Positions 59,782 through 64,000 of a DNA stretch of 64,000 nt are shown one piece after another. Position 1 is the stretch's first letter, and every line of letters begins with the position of its first letter. This DNA is from Synergistes jonesii (lineage in GTDB: Bacteria > Synergistota > Synergistia > Synergistales > Synergistaceae): NCBI RefSeq assembly GCF_000712295.1, contig NZ_JMKI01000002.1, positions 123,961 through 187,960 of the forward strand, given 5' to 3'. The notes beneath the pieces are model-generated. The model made no database searches. It was not told where the DNA came from and saw nothing but the letters and a program-made list of their open reading frames with translations. A program made the position numbers and the translations under genes.

Positions 59782-60083
59782 CGTCAACCCCCCTGTATAT
59801 TATTTGAGATTATCCATAGAATTATTTTATCTATCAGTAATCGTCAACAGCCAAAATCAAACGCGCGCTTAAATCAAATATTCGCATATGTCGCACGTTT
59901 CTAATAAATTATATCAATTTTACGCGAAAATTTCAAAGTATATATCAAATTTTTTTGTATACTGTAAACGCTTATATTCAATCAGGGCGCGTATATATGT
60001 AAAACGCGCGGAAAGGGACGAATAGGACGGAAGAGAAAATCCGAAGCGCTGACGCGAGCGGCAAATATTCTGCGCCGAGCGGG

Positions 60084-60112
60084 TTGACACGGGCAAAATT
60101 TGGCGCAATAAT
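60084..60112 (+). promoter_or_regulatory. Promoter of the thiamine operon
   Basis: TTGACA (60084-60089) and AATAAT (60107-60112) are separated by 17 bases, directly upstream of the riboswitch. The stretch 59782-60083 is AT-rich and shows no gene. Confidence 0.75.
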
Positions 60113-60116
60113 ACGG

Positions 60117-60201
60117 GAAACTCCGGGGGAGCTGTAAAGCTGAGAGGAAGCGCGAGCTTCGACCCCAGACCTGATCCGGTCAATGCCGGCGTAGGGAGCG
60201 A
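60117..60201 (+). ncRNA. TPP riboswitch (THI element)
   Basis: All conserved blocks are in order: GGGGGAGC, GCTGAGAGG, GACCC, ACCTGATCCGGT, CAATGCCGGCGTAGGGA. Binding of thiamine pyrophosphate would favour the terminator at 60218-60250 and shut off the salvage operon. Confidence 0.95.
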
Positions 60202-60217
60202 GACCGATGACGCACAA

Positions 60218-60250
60218 GAAGCCCCGCTCGAGCAAGAGCGGGCTTTTGTT
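60218..60250 (+). terminator. Riboswitch-controlled terminator
   Basis: AAGCCCCGCTC pairs with GAGCGGGCTT (one bulged C), followed by TTGTTTTT, placed between the TPP aptamer and thiD. Confidence 0.88.
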
Positions 60251-60316
60251 TTTGGAAGGCAGCGCTCTACAGCCTTAAGTGAAGAAGATAAATGTTTTCT
60301 GAAAGGAAGGATGGCA

Positions 60317-61147
60317 ATGCGGCAGGGAATATACCGCGGGATAGCGATGTCGATAGCGGGAAGCGATTCGGGAGGCGGAGCCGGGATACAGGCCGACCTA
60401 AAGACCTTCGCCGCCCTTAAGGTCTTCGGCACTACCGCGATAACTGCGGTAACGGTGCAAAACTCGATAGGCGTGACGGGGATACACAGCGTGCCGCCGG
60501 AAATAATCAGAACTCAGATACTCTCGGTAGGCGGCGACTTCAAGCTCGACGCCGTCAAGACGGGGATGCTCGGCAACCGCGGTGCGGTGAGCGCGGCGGC
60601 TGCGGCGCTGCGCGAACTCCGCATCGAAAAGATAGTAGTCGACCCGGTGATGGTCGCGCAGAGCGGAGACACTCTGCTGGAAGAGGACGCGGTCGACGCA
60701 GTGAAAAAGCTCATCGTGCCGCTGGCCGCGATCGTAACGCCGAACCTGCCGGAAGCGGAAAAGCTGGCCGGCATGAAGATAAGCGGCGTGGACGACATGG
60801 CGGAGGCGGCGCGCGTGATAGCAAAGAGCGGCTGCGGCGCGGTGCTGGTGAAGGGGGGGCATCTGCCAGGCGAGCCTGAGACGATAACCGACGTGCTTTA
60901 CAACGGCGGCAAAATATCTTTGCTGCGCGACAAGAGAATCGACACGAAGGCGAACCACGGCACGGGCTGCACGCTGAGCTCAGCGATCGCCGCGGAGCTC
61001 GCGGCCGGCTGCCGCCTCGAAGAAGCGGTGGGGCGCGGCAGAAAATATCTGCGCGCCGGACTGCTCAACGGGGTTACGGCCGGGCACGGCGCGGGCTGTC
61101 TCGGGCACGCCGTCGAGATGCCGTGGATAGAGGCAGCGCATGCCTGA
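60317..61147 (+). CDS. thiD: Hydroxymethylpyrimidine/phosphomethylpyrimidine kinase
   Basis: A 276-residue ribokinase-fold enzyme with [18 protein letters not shown] near the N-terminus, [12 protein letters not shown], and [19 protein letters not shown] (anion hole/catalytic region). It phosphorylates HMP and HMP-P for thiamine synthesis. GGAAGG abuts the in-frame ATG at 60311 but is well spaced for ATG 60317. First gene under the TPP riboswitch; it overlaps thiM by eight bases. Confidence 0.94.
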   Translation: MRQGIYRGIAMSIAGSDSGGGAGIQADLKTFAALKVFGTTAITAVTVQNSIGVTGIHSVPPEIIRTQILSVGGDFKLDAVKTGMLGNRGAVSAAAAALRELRIEKIVVDPVMVAQSGDTLLEEDAVDAVKKLIVPLAAIVTPNLPEAEKLAGMKISGVDDMAEAARVIAKSGCGAVLVKGGHLPGEPETITDVLYNGGKISLLRDKRIDTKANHGTGCTLSSAIAAELAAGCRLEEAVGRGRKYLRAGLLNGVTAGHGAGCLGHAVEMPWIEAAHA

Positions 61148-61874
61148 GCCCCTCGTATATCAGATAACGAACGCGGTGTCGGCGCAGCTTCAGGCCGACT
61201 GCGTCGCACTGCTCGGCGGCTCTTCGATAATGACGCGCGCGCTGCAAGAGGCCGAAGAAAGCGCGGCCGCCTGCGACGCGTTGTTGATAAACACCGGCAC
61301 GCCGCCGGAGAACGCTCTCGAACTCTACAGGAGCGCCGCGCGCGCCGCATCGGCGCATAACGCCCCGATGGTGCTCGACGCGGTAGGCTGCGGCTTCTCA
61401 AAATACCGCAGCGCGGTTATACGCACTCTGCTCGAAGAATTCCGCTTCTCCGTAATAAAGGGCAACGAAGCGGAGATCGGCGCGCTCTGCGGCGCAAAGA
61501 CGGCTCCGCGCGGCGTCTCCTGCGGCGGCGCGGTGGAAAACGCCGCCGCGCTGGCGGCGGCCTGCGCGGAAAAATATCGCTGCGCCGCCTACTGCACCGG
61601 GAAGTACGATCATCTGTCGGACGGGAGAAGAAACTTCCGCGTAGGCGGCGGCTCGCCTCTGCTTCACGCTACGAGCGGTACTGGCTGCGCCCTTGGCAGT
61701 GCTACGGCGCTCTTCTGCGCGTATATGCCGCCGCTCGACGCGTCGCACAGAGCCCTTTCGCTCTTCCGCCGCGCCTCCGAAACGGCCGCGCGCGCGGAAG
61801 GCCCCTACTCGTTCAGGGTGAAATTTCTCGACGCGCTGGCGAAGCTCGGGCGCGCCGAAAAGAGAGCGCGATAA
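61140..61874 (+). CDS. thiM: Hydroxyethylthiazole kinase (divergent)
   Basis: A 244-residue protein, slightly shorter than typical ThiM. It shows the family pattern YQITNAVSAQLQAD, LLINTGTPP, VLDAVGCGFSKYR (usually DPVGAGATPFR), SVIKGNEAEIGAL and SGTGCALGSATALF with the catalytic Cys. It phosphorylates the thiazole alcohol for salvage. Several core residues deviate, but the operon context makes ThiM the best call. GAGG precedes ATG 61140. Confidence 0.88.
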   Translation: MPEPLVYQITNAVSAQLQADCVALLGGSSIMTRALQEAEESAAACDALLINTGTPPENALELYRSAARAASAHNAPMVLDAVGCGFSKYRSAVIRTLLEEFRFSVIKGNEAEIGALCGAKTAPRGVSCGGAVENAAALAAACAEKYRCAAYCTGKYDHLSDGRRNFRVGGGSPLLHATSGTGCALGSATALFCAYMPPLDASHRALSLFRRASETAARAEGPYSFRVKFLDALAKLGRAEKRAR

Positions 61875-61877
61875 AAG

Positions 61878-62534
61878 ATGCGGGACAGAAAAAATCTGGC
61901 CGCGCGGCTGAAGATCTATCTGATATGCGGCGAAGGCTTCACGCCCAAAGAAAACATCGCAAAGGTATCAGCAGCGCTGCGCGGAGGCGTCACCGCAGTG
62001 CAGCTGCGCGTCAAGAGCTGGAGTGGGCGCGAATGCTTCAGCGCCGCGCTCGCGCTGAAAAAACTTTGCCGCGAACACGGCGCGCTGCTGCTGATAAACG
62101 ACAGGCTCGACGTCGCGATGGCGGCCGGGGCCGACGGCGTCCACCTCGGTCAGAGCGATCTGCCCGTCGACGTCGCGCGCAGAGTAGCCGGACCGGACTT
62201 CATAATCGGCGGCACGGCGCGCACGCCCGAGCTCGCGCGCGAAGCCCAGCTCTTGGGCGCGGATTACGTCGGCTGCGGCGCGGCGTTCGGCACTGCGACG
62301 AAAAAGGACGCTCTCGTCATAGGCCCAGAGGGGATCAAAAAGGCGCTGGCGTCGATAGAAATACCCTCCGTCGCGATAGGCGGCATCGACTCGGCGAACA
62401 TCGCGCGGCTCGCCGGCTGCGGCGCCTGCGGAGCGGCGCTCTCCTGCTCGCTGATGAACGCGGAAGACACAGAAAAAGCGGCGCGGGAACTTCTCGCCGA
62501 AGCGGAGAGAATCTTCCCGCGCCCTTCGAAATAA
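61878..62534 (+). CDS. thiE: Thiamine-phosphate synthase
   Basis: A 218-residue TIM-barrel enzyme with AVQLRVKSWSGREC, LLINDRLDVAMAAGADGVHLGQSDLP, GGTARTPELAREA and VAIGGIDSANIARL. It joins HMP-PP and thiazole phosphate. It starts three bases after thiM. Confidence 0.95.
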   Translation: MRDRKNLAARLKIYLICGEGFTPKENIAKVSAALRGGVTAVQLRVKSWSGRECFSAALALKKLCREHGALLLINDRLDVAMAAGADGVHLGQSDLPVDVARRVAGPDFIIGGTARTPELAREAQLLGADYVGCGAAFGTATKKDALVIGPEGIKKALASIEIPSVAIGGIDSANIARLAGCGACGAALSCSLMNAEDTEKAARELLAEAERIFPRPSK

Positions 62535-62557
62535 AAAAACAACATGGAGGCTTAAAA

Positions 62558-63082
62558 ATGCAGAATGAAGAAAAAAGAAAGTTTTTCAGAAGGGCCGTGC
62601 TCGCCGGAGCTTTTGCGGCGGCCGGCGTGGTGCTCTCCGTCGTCTCGATACCGGTGGGGCCGACTAAATGCTTTCCCTTCCAACACACCATCAACGTGCT
62701 GGCCGGAGCGATACTCGGCCCCTGGTGGGCCGTAGGCGCCGCGTTCACGACCAGCGTCGTAAGAAACATGATGGGTACCGGCAGCCTCTTCGCCTTCCCT
62801 GGCAGCATGTTCGGCGCGCTCTTCGTCGGGCTGGCCGCGCGCGCTCTGCCGGAAAAATACAAATTTTGCGCCGCCTGCGCCGAGCCGGCCGGCACAGGCA
62901 TAGTCGGAGCGTGGGTCGCGGCGAAGATACTAGGCCCGGCTATCGGGAAAAGCGTCGGATTTTTATTTTTCTCGGGCTCATTCCTCATGAGCTGCGTCCC
63001 CGGCGCGCTGATCGGCGCCGTGCTGCTCTGCTGCCTGCAAAAGAGAATGGCGCTCACTAAGACCTTCGGCGCTCTGATATAG
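62558..63082 (+). CDS. thiW: ThiW-type thiazole uptake component
   Basis: A 174-residue inner-membrane protein with five or six hydrophobic segments and the ThiW pattern (VGPTKCFPFQHTINVLAGAILGPWWAVGAAF, GSLFAFPGSMFGALFVG). It is an energy-coupling-factor S component, thought to import the thiazole moiety for ThiM. TGGAGG precedes ATG 62558. It completes a salvage-only thiamine operon: no thiC or thiG is here. Confidence 0.9.
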   Translation: MQNEEKRKFFRRAVLAGAFAAAGVVLSVVSIPVGPTKCFPFQHTINVLAGAILGPWWAVGAAFTTSVVRNMMGTGSLFAFPGSMFGALFVGLAARALPEKYKFCAACAEPAGTGIVGAWVAAKILGPAIGKSVGFLFFSGSFLMSCVPGALIGAVLLCCLQKRMALTKTFGALI

Positions 63083-63125
63083 CGCTCTCCTCCGAAACGG
63101 CCGAGCCGCGGGGCGACAAAAGTCG

Positions 63126-64000
63126 TGTCAATAACCAGAGAAAATGTCACTCTAATTGTTCTGAGAAAATGTCACCCCCTCCCTGTTTGTGTGTTATTAT
63201 ATATAGCAGGTTTGATTTTAAATCCACCCCGCCAGGGGTGGTCCGAAGCAGGCTTGTGTGGTGACACAACGCCTGCTTTCTTTTTCACGCCTACATCGAT
63301 CGCTTTTTGCGCCCTAAACACCTTCTTCATTAGGACTGGCATGCCGTTTTGTATGACGTAAACGGCCCCGTCAAAGGTTTCCCTGACTTCCAGTATTCTT
63401 CCACGAACAAATACGGGGCTCTTTTCATCCTCTGGAGTATATATCTCCCCTTTGTATGATATGGTATTCCCCCCGCCGGCCCTTCTCGTGTCCCTTATGG
63501 AGAAAACAAGTCCGAGATCGATGCTTCTGTCAAAAGGCATGCAGGCGCTACCGTCCTCATGCGGCAGCACTGCAAACCTGCGGTTATAGTCGCTGATAAA
63601 ACCTTCCGCTATCATCTTATTAGCGTCAGCGATGTTTGTGATGGATGAAAACCTCAATTCGGCGATGAGCCTGTCCTGAAATGTATTCCAGAGCCTTTCT
63701 ATACGTCCCTTGGCCTGAGGGCTGTGCGCCGTTATCTGCTTTATACCAAGCTCATACAGCGCCTTGCCAAAGTTTGACAGCGGCAGCTCCGTTCCGCTCA
63801 AAATCTCATCGTCGGTCAACTCCTTGGGCGAACGGAATATAGTATGGCGGTCGCTGTATATGGACAGAGGCAATCCATATGCAAGCATCCCTTGTTCCAG
63901 CGCCGCGGCATAGCCGCGCATACATTCAGTTTCAGTAAAGACGCCCCTGTAACGACCCTGTCGCATCGTCTATATATGCGTGCAAGTTGCATATCCGTGT
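63126..64000 (-). mobile_element. End of an insertion sequence (DDE/rve transposase type)
   Basis: The element end begins near TGTCAATAACCAG (63126) about 44 bases after thiW. It carries two 15-bp direct repeats, CAGAGAAAATGTCAC (63136-63150) and CTGAGAAAATGTCAC (63161-63175), 25 bp apart, typical of transposase-binding sites in an IS end. The other end lies outside the window. Confidence 0.75.
63172..64000 (-). pseudogene. Frameshifted, window-truncated IS transposase (IS481/ISNCY-like rve core)
   Basis: The frame from 63966 down encodes the C-terminal part of a DDE transposase: YSDRHTIF holds the second Asp and SPQAKGRIERLW the Glu, followed by a beta-rich C-terminal domain. From 64000 to about 63948 a different frame encodes the expected preceding motif, HAYIDDATGSLQG. 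Removing one base of the GGGG run (complement of 63944-63947) joins the two as LQGVFTETE. So the gene carries a one-base insertion, or there is a sequencing error. The ATG at 63966 is not the true start. Confidence 0.8.

Noticed and set aside
61925..62557. N-terminal extension of ThiW
   Set aside because: It is thiE read in another frame; TGGAGG and ATG 62558 give the normal ThiW N-terminus.
1..64000. tRNA or rRNA genes
   Set aside because: No cloverleaf-like segment with conserved TTCGAATC-type arm and acceptor pairing, and no rRNA-like sequence, was noticed by eye; a dedicated tRNA search was not possible.

Overview
The window reads as a chromosomal piece of an anaerobic, amino-acid-fermenting bacterium of the phylum Synergistota (gut genera such as Cloacibacillus or Synergistes are the closest guess). 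Reasons: a Gly-rich/Cys/hydrophobic/Arg C-terminal tail of the SYNERG-CTERM type on a surface protein (15507-18938), a four-subunit 2-oxoacid:ferredoxin oxidoreductase, molybdenum hydroxylases, separate gltX and glnS, and many amino-acid, amidine and peptide hydrolases with no sugar catabolism. The genus is inference.

Layout. 1-912: end of a DEAD-box helicase and a small MGMT-type protein. 1078-4391: a 2-oxoacid:ferredoxin oxidoreductase operon preceded by a complete attenuator (promoter, 25-residue leader peptide with six consecutive Ile codons, intrinsic terminator). 4543-7486: a hypothetical gene, a YgeY-like M20 hydrolase and a proline racemase-family enzyme. 7663-7798: a hairpin array. 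7834-13760: an AT-richer island with a BCCT transporter, an enolase-superfamily enzyme and a two-subunit UxaA-type hydro-lyase, read divergently from a PAS/AAA+/Fis regulator whose AAA+ domain is degenerate; two matched palindromes lie between. 13873-18938: a small acidic protein, an XRE/S24 repressor and a giant Ig-like repeat surface protein.

19097-31124 is the most interesting part: a minus-strand run with molybdenum hydroxylase set 1 (S-M-L), a second BCCT transporter, a HutH homologue lacking the MIO-forming Ala-Ser-Gly, molybdenum hydroxylase set 2 (S-L-M, whose FAD subunit carries the four-cysteine spacing of 4-hydroxybenzoyl-CoA reductase), a DUF3842 protein and a HutG-type formimidoylglutamase homologue. 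A large SARP/AAA-type regulator is divergent (31394-34360). I infer a pathway that imports a trimethylammonium betaine of histidine type (ergothioneine or hercynine are the best guesses), eliminates trimethylamine, and processes the imidazole acid towards glutamate.

34514-41601: carbamate kinase, an AEC permease, DUF488, DNA polymerase I and glutamyl-tRNA synthetase. 41735-48216: an M20 homologue with altered catalytic residues, a PucR regulator, a ureohydrolase, a sodium:solute symporter and a glutaminase, probably one nitrogen-compound uptake and hydrolysis locus. 48324-52763: a redox trio (aldo/keto reductase, flavodoxin, cyclophilin-like protein) and a MerR regulator upstream of a 2,4-diaminopentanoate dehydrogenase-like gene with a 19-bp-spacer promoter. 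52874-58459: glnS, asparaginase and an orphan complex-I-like membrane module. 58917-59781: CarD and an overlapping CarD-like C-terminal domain. 60084-63082: TPP riboswitch and thiD-thiM-thiE-thiW. 63126-64000: the end of an insertion sequence with a frameshifted transposase.

No tRNA, rRNA or CRISPR array was seen.
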